DNA of 64,000 bases from JAAYYY01 sp964579295 (GTDB lineage Bacteria > Chloroflexota > Anaerolineae > Promineifilales > Promineifilaceae), in contig CAZOGK010000003.1 of assembly GCA_964579295.1 (NCBI GenBank), positions 124,001 through 188,000 of the forward strand, written 5' to 3'. A program made the position numbers and the translations under genes. Positions 1-7,869 of this stretch are shown one piece after another (the stretch's first letter is position 1; every line of letters begins with the position of its first letter). The notes below the pieces were generated by a model that was given only the letters and a program-made list of their open reading frames with translations, had not been told where the DNA came from and did not search any database.

Positions 1-53
1 CACCTACCCGCAGCCCAACTAGCCGGCGTCCGGCGCGCCGCAATGGGCCCCTG

Positions 54-302
54 TCAGCTTATCCAGTCGCGCCGCGCCACATCCCAGTCGCGGTGAGCGT
101 AGCTGTTCTTGCAAGCTTTGCAGATGAGGCCAGAGGCGACGCTGCCGCCGTCGCGCCAGCGCCAGCGTACCGTGGTCAGATGATAACGGCAGGTCGGCTG
201 GTAGCAGAGCGGGCATAGCTCACCGTCGGCCAGGCCGGCGTTGCCGTAGCGCCGTCCTTCCAGCGGGTCGCCATCGCAAAGATGGCAGCGCAGCACGGTC
301 AC
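54..302 (-). CDS. small cysteine-rich zinc-ribbon-like protein
   Basis: An 82-residue protein starting at GTG (302-300), which overlaps the stop of the upstream dehydrogenase as GTGA, so the two are probably translationally coupled. It carries three metal-ligand pairs: CHLC near residue 6, CPLC near residue 30 followed by CRYH, and CKAC near residue 62. This pattern fits a treble-clef or double zinc-ribbon fold. The longer in-frame extension to 422 lies wholly inside the neighbouring gene and has no ribosome site, so I reject it. Function is unknown; the coupling suggests a role with the dehydrogenase-like protein before it. Confidence 0.7.
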   Translation of the reverse strand: MTVLRCHLCDGDPLEGRRYGNAGLADGELCPLCYQPTCRYHLTTVRWRWRDGGSVASGLICKACKNSYAHRDWDVARRDWIS

Positions 303-1072
303 GGGGCCGGCGCCTCCTGCGCCTCGTATTCGTAAAAGCCATGTCCGCTCTTGCGCCCCAGGCGCCCGGCAAGGACCAGCCGTCTGAGGAGGGGCGAGGG
401 CCGGTAGCGGTCGTCGCCCCATTCGTCAAAGAGCCCGCACATTACGCCGTAGACCGTGTCTAGCCCAATGATGTCGGCCCATTCCAGAGGGCCATAGGGA
501 TAGTTGGCGCCCAGCTTCATGGCCTGGTCAATATCCGCGGCGGAGGCAATCCCTTCCATCAGCGCCGTGGCGGCCTCGTTGATCAGACAGCAGACGATGC
601 GGGCGCGCACGAGGCCCGGGCCGTCGGCCACCCAGACCGGCTCATAGCCAACGCTCTGCCAGAAGGCCACGGCACGCTCCTTCGCCTCCTCGGTCGTCTG
701 CAGGCCGGGCGCCAGCTCAACCAAGCCCGCGGCAGCCAGCGGCGGGACCAGGCCGAAGCCCACCACCCGCCCCGGATTCGCCGTCCAGGCGGCGGCCTGT
801 GTGACGCTGGTGGAGAGCGCCGAGCTGAGCACCAGGGCATTCTCCGGCAGGGCCTGCGACAGGCTGAGCAGCAGCTCCTGCTTGGCGTCGGCCGACTCGT
901 TATGAAGCTCGACGGCCACGTCAACGTTTTCCGCCTGAGCCATCATCAGCCCGCTCTCGATGGCGCTGAAGAAATCTTCTACCAGATAGAGAATACAGTC
1001 GTGCCCGGCCTGCTGGCAGAGCCTGCCCACTTCCTCCACCAACGGCAATTCGCCGGCAATGACCACTTTCAT
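299..1072 (-). CDS. 3-hydroxyacyl-CoA dehydrogenase homologue, probably inactive
   Basis: A 257-residue member of the 3-hydroxyacyl-CoA dehydrogenase family. The C-terminal domain (residues 150-250) is well conserved, with YPYGPLEWADIIGLD and GRLGRKSGHGFYEY. The N-terminal Rossmann half is degenerate: where GxGxMG should sit there is IAGELPLVEEVG. The active-site HFFNP stretch of the paralogue at 3423-4277 is replaced by GLVPP near residue 107, so the catalytic His is missing, although the partner Glu (LVEL) is kept. I therefore infer a scaffold, regulatory or binding role. The start is set at 1072 because GGAGGA lies 7 bases upstream; an ATG 27 bases earlier is less likely. The gene overlaps the downstream zinc-protein gene by 4 bases. 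Confidence 0.85.
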   Translation of the reverse strand: MKVVIAGELPLVEEVGRLCQQAGHDCILYLVEDFFSAIESGLMMAQAENVDVAVELHNESADAKQELLLSLSQALPENALVLSSALSTSVTQAAAWTANPGRVVGFGLVPPLAAAGLVELAPGLQTTEEAKERAVAFWQSVGYEPVWVADGPGLVRARIVCCLINEAATALMEGIASAADIDQAMKLGANYPYGPLEWADIIGLDTVYGVMCGLFDEWGDDRYRPSPLLRRLVLAGRLGRKSGHGFYEYEAQEAPAP

Positions 1073-1161
1073 CCTGTCTTCCTCCATAACCTGCCCCACT
1101 GGCCTCAGCGGGCGGCAATCTACCGGGTTCCATCTTACTGCCGGCGGCGTTCGCCCGCCAA

Positions 1162-1190
1162 TTGTCGCGCCATCCCTGACGTGCTATCCT
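1162..1190 (+). promoter_or_regulatory. candidate promoter for the PP2C-like gene
   Basis: TTGTCG (1162-1167), a 17-base spacer and TATCCT (1185-1190) resemble a primary-sigma promoter. The predicted transcript would start near 1197, 20 bases before the ATG at 1220, with GGGGAAG serving as ribosome site. This is inferred from spacing and partial consensus only. Confidence 0.45.
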
Positions 1191-1219
1191 TATGTCCAGT
1201 CTTGGGGAAGTGAAGCACG

Positions 1220-3382
1220 ATGGAACTACAGCCAGTAACCAGCCAGCTCTACATTGTTAACGGCGCCCTGCAGGAGAGCAAGGAGGCGCCCGGGCTACTG
1301 GCCCAGGTGGCCCCGCCCCGGGCCGCGCGCGGCCGCAGCCACGACACGCTCTTTATTCACCTGACGCTGGGCGACGACCCGGCCGAAACCGACACCCTGG
1401 CGCAGGACCTCCTGGAGGCTATTGCGCAGCGCTTCTTTCTGACGTCAGGCAGCGTCACGGCGGCGCTGCGCGGGGCCATTGTCGCCGCCAACGACCTGCT
1501 GCTGCGCCTGAACATGAGTGGCGCGGCGCCGGCGCGCGACGGCGCCATTAGCTGCGCCGTCCTGCGCGGGCAGGAGCTGTTCCTCGTCCAGGCCGGCCAC
1601 TCGGTTGCGCTCATCGGGCGCAATTTTGGCGTCGAGCGCATTCCGGCGCGAGCGCCGGCGCGCAACACACCGCTCGGCCGCACGGCCAGCATTGACCTGC
1701 GCTACTTCCATAACTGGCTCGAGCCGGGCGACATGTTGCTACTCGGCGATAGCGCCATTGCTTCCATCCCCGGCGAGTCGATGAAGCCCGTCCTCGTCGA
1801 TACCACCGTCGAAGACAGCCTTCCCCATCTGGTCACAATCGTCGGCGAGCGCAGCACGCGCCTGATGCTTATCGAGTTCGCCGACGAAAGCGCTGTAGAT
1901 GCGCCCATCGCCGCTGCAGGCTACGCCGTGCAGCGGGCGCCGGTCAGCCAGCCGAAGTTGGCCGTTCCCGCGGCGACCGGGGCCGGCCCAACGTTGGCGG
2001 GCGCCGGCGCGGGCGGCGGGCGCCGCACTGGCGCTGTTGCGGCCGTCGATCTGCCCTCGCCTGAGCGCATGGAAGAGACAGCGCGCCGGGCTGGCGCCCA
2101 GACGGCGCGCGGCCTGTCACGGGCCACGGGCTGGCTTGCGGATCTGATGGCGCGGCTGCGCCCCGGCGGCGGCCCGGCCCGTGAAGACGGCGCCGGTTGG
2201 ACCTTCCCTCTGGTCGCCGCTATTCTCATCCCCATCCTGCTGGCGCTGATCGTCGGCGGCGTCTACATCCAGCGCGGGCGGGTCACGCGCTTCAGCGAGC
2301 TGCGGCGCGATATGCAGACCTCACTGACGCTTGCCAGCGAAAGCGCGAACGAGGAGGAACGGCTGGCCCACTACGCCCAGGCCCTGCGCTACGGCGCGGA
2401 AGCGGAAACGCTGCGCCCCGGCCATGACGACATTGCCCGCATGCGCGTCCAGGCGCTGGAGGAGCTGGATCGTCTGGAGGATGTTACCCGGCTGCAGGCC
2501 ACTCTGCTATACGAATATAGCCTGGAAACTGACCTGCGCGGCGTCGTCCTGCGCGAAGGGCTCAATGGCGACATCTATACACTCGATCGCGCCAATAACA
2601 GCGTCTACGTGCACGAAACGGACGAGGATTACGTCGTCGAGCCTGGAGTGGCGCCGGAACGCATCATCTTTAACAGCCAGGCAATCGGCACGCACATCGC
2701 GGGCCCGCTGGTCGACATAGACTGGCGACCATCCGGCGTGCAGGCGACTGCCGATGGGCTTATCGTGCTCGACGCGCGCGGCGCGCTGCTCAGCTACCGG
2801 CCAAGCTTTGCCGATTTGCGCGCCGTTCCCCTGGGCCTGGCCAGCGAATGGCTGGAGCCGCGGGCGATCACCCAGTTCAACGAGCGCCTTTACGTGCTCG
2901 ACCGTGGCGCCGGCCAGCTCTGGCGCTACTTCCCTGAATCAGACGGCTTTTACGTGGATGAAGCCCAGCGCGCGGTGACAGTGCCGGACCTGCAGGAAGC
3001 CGTAGACGTCGCTATCTACAGCGAGGATGCCAGTATCCTCGTCCTGTACGGCGACGGGCGGGTACGCCGTTATGGACAGGACAGCCTACTCTGGGATGAA
3101 ACGACGCTGCGCCAGAATGGGCTGGATACGCCGCTCGTGGCGCCGACACGCATCAAGATTATTGGGCGCGGGCTCAACTCTTCCGTCTTTGTCGCCGACC
3201 CGGGCAGCGGGCGCATCGTCCAGTTCAGTCTCGGCGGCACTTTTCTGGCGCAGTGGAAGGCTGTCGAGCCGCGCAGCGGCGAGGAGCTATTCGCCAGCCT
3301 GGGCGACTTTGACGTGGCCGATAGCCCGCTGCGCATCTTTGTCGCCGCCGGCAACGGCCTCTATCTGGCCGAGCTACCCTGA
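1220..3382 (+). CDS. membrane protein with PP2C-like N-terminus and C-terminal propeller-like domain
   Basis: 720 residues. Residues 1-215 resemble a PP2C-type phosphatase fold (EPGDMLLLGDSAI near 168), but the usual Asp of the NxGDSRxYL strand is replaced in QAGHSVALIGRN (near 124), so metal binding and phosphatase activity are doubtful. Residues 216-316 are a low-complexity linker. One membrane segment lies at about 318-340, then a charged helical stretch (345-405), then about 300 residues of repeating beta-rich sequence typical of an NHL/YVTN-type propeller. Predicted topology is a cytoplasmic PP2C-like domain with the propeller outside. It looks like a transmembrane sensor or assembly protein. 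It stands alone, divergent from the dehydrogenase homologue upstream. Confidence 0.7.
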   Translation: MELQPVTSQLYIVNGALQESKEAPGLLAQVAPPRAARGRSHDTLFIHLTLGDDPAETDTLAQDLLEAIAQRFFLTSGSVTAALRGAIVAANDLLLRLNMSGAAPARDGAISCAVLRGQELFLVQAGHSVALIGRNFGVERIPARAPARNTPLGRTASIDLRYFHNWLEPGDMLLLGDSAIASIPGESMKPVLVDTTVEDSLPHLVTIVGERSTRLMLIEFADESAVDAPIAAAGYAVQRAPVSQPKLAVPAATGAGPTLAGAGAGGGRRTGAVAAVDLPSPERMEETARRAGAQTARGLSRATGWLADLMARLRPGGGPAREDGAGWTFPLVAAILIPILLALIVGGVYIQRGRVTRFSELRRDMQTSLTLASESANEEERLAHYAQALRYGAEAETLRPGHDDIARMRVQALEELDRLEDVTRLQATLLYEYSLETDLRGVVLREGLNGDIYTLDRANNSVYVHETDEDYVVEPGVAPERIIFNSQAIGTHIAGPLVDIDWRPSGVQATADGLIVLDARGALLSYRPSFADLRAVPLGLASEWLEPRAITQFNERLYVLDRGAGQLWRYFPESDGFYVDEAQRAVTVPDLQEAVDVAIYSEDASILVLYGDGRVRRYGQDSLLWDETTLRQNGLDTPLVAPTRIKIIGRGLNSSVFVADPGSGRIVQFSLGGTFLAQWKAVEPRSGEELFASLGDFDVADSPLRIFVAAGNGLYLAELP

Positions 3383-3422
3383 CAGGCCGGGGCGCCCCCC
3401 GTTTTGCACCACAACAGGCGCG

Positions 3423-4277
3423 CTAGTCGCCGTATTTGTAGAAGCCGCGGCCGCTCTTCCGCCCCAGCCGCCCGCTTTCCACCATGCGCCGCTGTAGCGG
3501 GTGCGGGCGGTAGCGCGGCTCGTGGTAATAGGCCTCATAGACGGCTCTGGTCACGTCGTAATTAACGTCACAGCCAATCAGGTCAATTAGCTCAAAAGGG
3601 CCCATACGGAAGCCCAGCGATTTCGCCAGCCGGTCGATGGTCTCGACTTCAGCGGCCCCTTCGCCGAGCAGCCGGAATGCCTCGCCATAGAACGGGCGCG
3701 CCACACGGTTGACGATGAACGCCGGCGTGTCCTGGCAGTGCACGGCAATCTTGCCCAGGCTGCCAACGAAGGCTTCCGCTGCAGCCACGGTTGCCGCGCC
3801 GGTGTCTTCGGCGCGGATCAGCTCGACAAGGCGCATGATGTGGGCCGGGTTAAAGAAGTGCAGCCCGACGACGCGCTCTGGATGGTTGGTAACCCCCGCC
3901 AGCGCATTGATGCTCAGGCTGGAAGTGTTGCTGGCCAGGATAGCGCGCGGCGCCAGCAGACTGTCGAGCCGGGCGAAGATATCCTGCTTCAGGGCCAGCT
4001 TCTCTGGCACGGCTTCAATGACCAGGTCGGCCGCGGCCACATCATGCCAGGCCGTGGTCAGTGTGAGCCCACGGCGCGCAGTGGCGGCCGCCTCGCGCTG
4101 TACCTTGCCCAGCTCAATGCCCCGCTCAATCAGGGCGTGAATATGATCGGCCGCCTTCTCCAGCAGGTCGTGGGAGATGTCATAGAGAGTAACCCTATAA
4201 CCGCCGAGGAGCGTCGCCTGCGCAATTCCCGCTCCCATGGTCCCCGCGCCAATAACGGCCACTGTTCCGATATCCAT
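3423..4277 (-). CDS. 3-hydroxyacyl-CoA (3-hydroxybutyryl-CoA-type) dehydrogenase
   Basis: A 284-residue NAD-dependent dehydrogenase oxidising L-3-hydroxyacyl-CoA in beta-oxidation-like pathways. The Rossmann motif GAGTMGAGIA is at residue 10, the catalytic region is SNTSSLS with GLHFFNPAH, and the C-terminal domain ends in GRLGRKSGRGFYKY. Length fits the single-function Hbd/PaaH type. It lies downstream of the PaaG-like crotonase on the same strand, but a hairpin with a T-rich tail separates them, so co-transcription may be partial. The start has GGAG a few bases upstream. The exact substrate (butyryl, adipyl or phenylacetate-derived) cannot be told from sequence alone. Confidence 0.92.
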   Translation of the reverse strand: MDIGTVAVIGAGTMGAGIAQATLLGGYRVTLYDISHDLLEKAADHIHALIERGIELGKVQREAAATARRGLTLTTAWHDVAAADLVIEAVPEKLALKQDIFARLDSLLAPRAILASNTSSLSINALAGVTNHPERVVGLHFFNPAHIMRLVELIRAEDTGAATVAAAEAFVGSLGKIAVHCQDTPAFIVNRVARPFYGEAFRLLGEGAAEVETIDRLAKSLGFRMGPFELIDLIGCDVNYDVTRAVYEAYYHEPRYRPHPLQRRMVESGRLGRKSGRGFYKYGD

Positions 4278-4286
4278 CCCTACTCC

Positions 4287-4319
4287 AAAGAAAAGCGCCG
4301 GGAGGGTATCCCGGCGGCT
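4287..4319 (-). terminator. intrinsic terminator after the PaaG-like gene
   Basis: On the minus strand the stem GCCGGGA/TCCCGGC (4315-4309 with 4303-4297, loop of 5) is followed by a T-rich tract (CTTTTCTTT). It sits 14 bases past the crotonase stop and just before the dehydrogenase start, so it may end or reduce transcription between the two genes. Confidence 0.6.
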
Positions 4320-4332
4320 TCAGGCGCGTTGC

Positions 4333-5133
4333 TTATTCGCCGCGATAGTGCGGCTGGCGTTTTTCGAGAAAGGCGGCGACGCCTTCACGGTGGTCGGCGG
4401 TGCGCCCGGCTACTTCCTGCAGCATCGACTCATAGTCCAGCGCCTCTGTCAGGGTAGTCCCCAGAGCGCGCTGCATGGCCCGCTTGGTCAGTCCGTAGGC
4501 GCGCGTCGGCCCCTGCGCCAGGCGCAGCGCCCAGGCCCGTGTAATCTCCGGCAGCTGGGCCGCAGGCACCACGTCGTTGACCAGCCCCCACTGCAGCGCT
4601 TTCTCGGCGCTCACCGGCTCGGCCATGACGGCCATCTCGTAGGCGCGCGCGTAGCCAATGAGCCGGGGCAGCATCCAGGTCGAGCCGCTGTCCGGGATGA
4701 GGCCAACCTTGCTGAACACCTGGATGAAGCTGGCGCTGTCGGCCGCAATGCGGAAATCGCAGGCCAGGGCCACGCCACAGCCGGCGCCGGCGGCGACGCC
4801 ATTAATAGCGCCGACGATGGGCTTTTCCAGGGTCACCATGCGCGTGACCAGCCGGTTGTAGCCGTGCCGCAGGTGCTCGCCTATGGAAAAGGAGTCCTGC
4901 CGTCCGGCCGCGTCGGCCAGATCCTGGCCAGAGGAAAAGGCCCGGCCTGTACCCGTGAGCACGACGCAGCGCACGGCGCTATCGCGGCCGGCTTGTCGCA
5001 TGGCTTCTGTCGTCTCCGCGATCATCTGGTCGTTAAAGGCGTTCAGCCGCTCGGGACGGTTCAGCGTTACCGTCGCTACCCCTTCCTCAATGTCGTAACG
5101 GATCGTCTCAAATGCCATCGGCTTGCCTGCCAT
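4333..5133 (-). CDS. enoyl-CoA hydratase/isomerase, PaaG-like
   Basis: A crotonase of up to 266 residues. The oxyanion-hole motifs are present (FSSGQDLAD near 66 and GVAAGAGCGVALACD near 112), as is FSKVGLIPDSGSTWMLPRL, which is typical of PaaG-type 2-(1,2-epoxy-1,2-dihydrophenyl)acetyl-CoA isomerases. The end, FLEKRQPHYRGE, is also PaaG-like. The neighbour is a 3-hydroxyacyl-CoA dehydrogenase, as in phenylacetate clusters, but no ring epoxidase (PaaABCDE) genes are in the window, so a general beta-oxidation role is equally possible. Two starts are possible: ATG at 5133 or ATG at 5118, which has GGCAGG upstream. Confidence 0.85.
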   Translation of the reverse strand: MAGKPMAFETIRYDIEEGVATVTLNRPERLNAFNDQMIAETTEAMRQAGRDSAVRCVVLTGTGRAFSSGQDLADAAGRQDSFSIGEHLRHGYNRLVTRMVTLEKPIVGAINGVAAGAGCGVALACDFRIAADSASFIQVFSKVGLIPDSGSTWMLPRLIGYARAYEMAVMAEPVSAEKALQWGLVNDVVPAAQLPEITRAWALRLAQGPTRAYGLTKRAMQRALGTTLTEALDYESMLQEVAGRTADHREGVAAFLEKRQPHYRGE

Positions 5134-5167
5134 GCGACTGCGTTAGAGCTCTGGAAACAGAGCTGGC

Positions 5168-5551
5168 TTATTCGTCGAAGTCGAAGTCGTCGTAGTAGCT
5201 CTCTTCTTCCTCGTCTTCTTCGTCCTCATCATCTTCGTCGAGGGGCCAGCGCACCCAGAGCATGAGGACATCGCCTTCCTCCACCTCTCTCAGGCGCATG
5301 CCAACCACGTCAACTTCCTGGCGCATGCGCAGGTCGTCGGGGAAGTCGAGGCGCACCGGCCGGCCATCACGCCAGGCCTGCTGGCAGCGCTCTACGATAT
5401 CGTTGCCGTTCATCGTGCGCAGCTCGCACTGCGCCACGGCAGCGTCCACCGGCCCTTCATAAACCGACTGTAACCACATGTAAGGGGTCGCCTGAAAATC
5501 CGGCGTCGGCCCTTCAAGAATGGTGATGTATTCCGGTTCTAACACGTTCAC
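5168..5551 (-). CDS. hypothetical acidic protein
   Basis: 127 residues; I do not recognise a family. The N-terminal 100 residues look globular (VYEGPVDAAVAQC, RPVRLDFPDDLR, GDVLMLWVRWPL). The last 23 residues are almost all Asp, Glu, Tyr and Phe, giving a strongly acidic tail. There is no signal peptide or membrane segment. It is a stand-alone gene between the crotonase and the PLP lyase, with a perfect 7-base inverted repeat 22 bases upstream of its start. The acidic tail could bind basic proteins or metal; that is speculation. Confidence 0.65.
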   Translation of the reverse strand: MNVLEPEYITILEGPTPDFQATPYMWLQSVYEGPVDAAVAQCELRTMNGNDIVERCQQAWRDGRPVRLDFPDDLRMRQEVDVVGMRLREVEEGDVLMLWVRWPLDEDDEDEEDEEEESYYDDFDFDE

Positions 5552-5573
5552 TTTCTCACCTTTGACTCTACGT

Positions 5574-5591
5574 ATACAGAGCTTTCTGTAT
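5574..5591. promoter_or_regulatory. inverted repeat upstream of the acidic-protein gene
   Basis: ATACAGA-GCTT-TCTGTAT is a perfect 7-base inverted repeat with a 4-base loop, lying 22 bases upstream of the start at 5551. There is no T-tract on either side, so it reads more like an operator for a dimeric regulator than a terminator. Confidence 0.35.
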
Positions 5592-5667
5592 TCACGTGAG
5601 TCTACTTGCCGTGGCCGGCGATTACAAGCAGCGCAGCCTGATTCTGAGCAAATTCCAACAGCCGCCG

Positions 5668-6852
5668 CTACAGCCCCAGGAGAGCCTGGTCGAGGTCGGC
5701 GATAATATCCGCAGCGTCCTCCAGCCCCACCGATAAGCGCACCAGGCCCGGTTGCACGCCACTGCTGGCGATGGCTTCTTCAGATTGGGCCAGCGAAACG
5801 GTGCTGGCGGGATGGGTGATGAGAGAGTGCGCGCCGCCGAGGCTGACCGCGAGAGCGATGAGCTGTAACTTCTGGAGCAAATCATAGCCCGCCTGCCGGC
5901 CGCCTTTGAGGTCGAAGCTGATCATACCGCCGAAGCCGCCGGGCATTTGCCGGCAGGCCAGTTCATGCTGGGGGTGACTGGATAATCCCGGATAATATAC
6001 CGCAGCCACGGCCGGGTGTCCAGACAGAAATTGGGCGACGGCCACGCCATTTTCGTTGTGGCGGGCCATGCGCAGGCCAAACGTCTGCAGCCCGCGCTGC
6101 AAGAGCCAGGCTTCCATCGGATGGAGAACGGCGCCCAACATGACGTGCGATTCCCACACCTGTGAAATGCGCGCGGCGCTGCCCGCCACGACGCCGGCCA
6201 CCACGTCGGAATGGCCGCCTAGATACTTTGTCGCGCTGTGCAGTACCAGGTCAATGCCGAGAGATAGCGGCTGCTGGTTGTAGGGCGTGGCAAAGGTATT
6301 GTCCACCACGGTAACCAGCCGGTGCTCCCGGCCCAACGCCGCTATCGCCGCCAGATCGGTGAGAGCCATTGTCGGGTTGGCGGGGCTTTCGCAGTAAATC
6401 AGCCGCGTGTTGGGCTTGATCGCCGCGGCAAAGGCAGCCGTGTCTACCTGGTCTACCAGCGTCGCCGTAATGCCAAAGTCCAGCAGCTTTTCCTCGATTA
6501 ACGTGCGCGTGGATGGGTAGAGCGTCCTCTGGGCCACGACGTGGTCGCCCTGCCGTAGAAAGGTCAGCAGCACGGCGGAGACAGCGCCCATGCCGGAAGC
6601 AACGGCGATGGCCGCCTCAGCGCCTTCCAGCCGGGCGACCGTCGCTTCCACCTGTTTGGTGTTCGGCGTGGCGTAGCGGCCGTAAAATTGCGGATGCGCT
6701 TCGGCTACCATCGCCGCGCTGATCGCTTCCGGGCTCTCAAAGCGAAAGGTCGCGCTCTGGTAGATTGGCGAGGCGACGGCGGGTGAGGGGTTGTGCGCAC
6801 CAGCGTCATGGATGAGGTGCGTCTGCCGGCCGCTTCTGTGCTCTTTGCTCAT
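5668..6852 (-). CDS. Cys/Met-metabolism PLP enzyme (cystathionine gamma-lyase/synthase type)
   Basis: 394 residues from ATG 6852, chosen because AAGGAG lies just upstream; in-frame extensions to 6963 lack such a site. Fold-type I trans-sulfuration enzyme: PIYQSATFRF near residue 26, YGRYATPNT near 56, and the PLP lysine in SATKYLGGHSD near 200. Enzymes of this group make or break cystathionine, or cleave methionine or homoserine derivatives. The LYGCT motif of true methionine gamma-lyases is LYPST here, which argues against that activity. It is probably transcribed alone; a strong terminator lies 110 bases upstream of the start. Confidence 0.85.
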   Translation of the reverse strand: MSKEHRSGRQTHLIHDAGAHNPSPAVASPIYQSATFRFESPEAISAAMVAEAHPQFYGRYATPNTKQVEATVARLEGAEAAIAVASGMGAVSAVLLTFLRQGDHVVAQRTLYPSTRTLIEEKLLDFGITATLVDQVDTAAFAAAIKPNTRLIYCESPANPTMALTDLAAIAALGREHRLVTVVDNTFATPYNQQPLSLGIDLVLHSATKYLGGHSDVVAGVVAGSAARISQVWESHVMLGAVLHPMEAWLLQRGLQTFGLRMARHNENGVAVAQFLSGHPAVAAVYYPGLSSHPQHELACRQMPGGFGGMISFDLKGGRQAGYDLLQKLQLIALAVSLGGAHSLITHPASTVSLAQSEEAIASSGVQPGLVRLSVGLEDAADIIADLDQALLGL

Positions 6853-6961
6853 AATAACTCCTTCCTGGCGCGCCTGCGCAGCTGTTAGCGGCCGGGATGC
6901 CCGGATCTGTGAGCTGCCGGCCATTTTGGCAGCGCAAGTGTACTCAGCCGCGACCAAAAAC

Positions 6962-6988
6962 AAAAAAAAGAGCGCCCACAGGACGCTC
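6962..6988 (-). terminator. intrinsic terminator of the SRPBCC gene
   Basis: On the minus strand GAGCG(T)CC-TGT-GG(G)CGCTC forms a stem (6988-6970), followed by eight T residues (6969-6962). A second perfect hairpin, GCAGCCGGG-3 nt-CCCGGCTGC, lies between it and the gene at 7009-7029. Together they end the SRPBCC transcript and insulate the PLP-lyase gene. Confidence 0.8.
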
Positions 6989-7043
6989 TCGAACTGGTGC
7001 GGCGAGCTGCAGCCGGGCTACCCGGCTGCGCGCGCGCTGGCGA

Positions 7044-7514
7044 TCACGATTTCTCTCCCGAGAGCCGGTCCAGGCGGCCTTCGGCGAAGTTCTTGAAGTT
7101 GCGCAGGTCGGTCTCAAGTCGCTTTTCCGGCTGGCCGAACAGCTTGGCGGCTACGTCTCCCGCAATACCGGCCTTGTTGGGCTCATAATGCATTTTCACG
7201 GTGACTTCCGTCTGGCCCGTGCCCAGCTCGTTAAACAGCACCTGGCCGCTTGTCTTGACATCGGCGTCCATATCCTTGCTGTTCCAGGCAATCCGTTTGT
7301 TGGGCTCGCGCAGCGTCGTCTCGGCCGTCCACTCCAGGCGGGTGCCGAGCGGCCCTTCCATCACCCAGTGCCAGAGATCGCCGCTGACGTTGGTGACCTG
7401 CTCGATGTTCTCCATAAAGGCAGGAAAGGTCTCGAAGTTCTCCCACAGGCCATAGACGTAATCGACGCTGCCGTTAACAATGATTGATTTGGTTACTGTC
7501 TTGTCATCCATCAT
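7044..7514 (-). CDS. SRPBCC (START/cyclase-like) family protein
   Basis: A 156-residue single-domain protein of the SRPBCC/polyketide-cyclase superfamily. It opens with TVTKSIIVNGSVDYVYGLWENFETFP and continues with WHWVMEGPLGTRLEWTAE, a pattern shared with bacterial coenzyme-Q-binding/COQ10-like and stress-associated SRPBCC proteins. Such proteins bind hydrophobic ligands in a cavity. No signal peptide or membrane segment. It is a single-gene unit with two hairpins downstream, the second with an eight-T tail. The substrate cannot be assigned. Confidence 0.82.
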   Translation of the reverse strand: MMDDKTVTKSIIVNGSVDYVYGLWENFETFPAFMENIEQVTNVSGDLWHWVMEGPLGTRLEWTAETTLREPNKRIAWNSKDMDADVKTSGQVLFNELGTGQTEVTVKMHYEPNKAGIAGDVAAKLFGQPEKRLETDLRNFKNFAEGRLDRLSGEKS

Positions 7515-7869
7515 TCGCTTCCTTTCAGAGTAAGTATTCGTTGTTCTGTCGTTTCTGGCCGGCCGGGGCTGCCCGCTGTCGTCGCTGCAGCGCCGGGCAA
7601 ACCCCGTGGCTATCAGTCATAGCCTGACGGTAGCACAGGACGCCGCCCGCATTCAATGTATAAGGGTACAGGGACCGGTTATAAATCGGGTACTATCTTC
7701 TCTGGGGCAGGACACGACGTTTGCTACGGGCTGCGGGCTGCTGTATAAGAACGCGGTAATAATGAGGCTTGCCGCGCCCCCATTGCCCGCTGGTCCTGAC
7801 ATTGGCGACATCCGCCAGCGGGGCGAGCGCGCCCGGCGGCGCGGCTGACTTTACCTGGGAAGGCACACC
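7515..7869. other. intergenic region between divergent genes
   Basis: 355 bases between the SRPBCC gene (minus) and the aldehyde dehydrogenase gene (plus). It must hold both promoters. AT-rich words (GTATAAGGG near 7658, TTATAAATCGGG near 7680) are possible -10 elements, but none pairs convincingly with a -35. A GTG-started frame of 80 codons (7606-7848) shows no recognisable protein features and no ribosome site, so I do not call it. No RNA structure was recognised. Confidence 0.4.

Noticed and set aside
7606..7848. 80-codon plus-strand frame upstream of the aldehyde dehydrogenase
   Set aside because: GTG start without ribosome site, no recognisable protein features, and it covers the region that must contain two divergent promoters.
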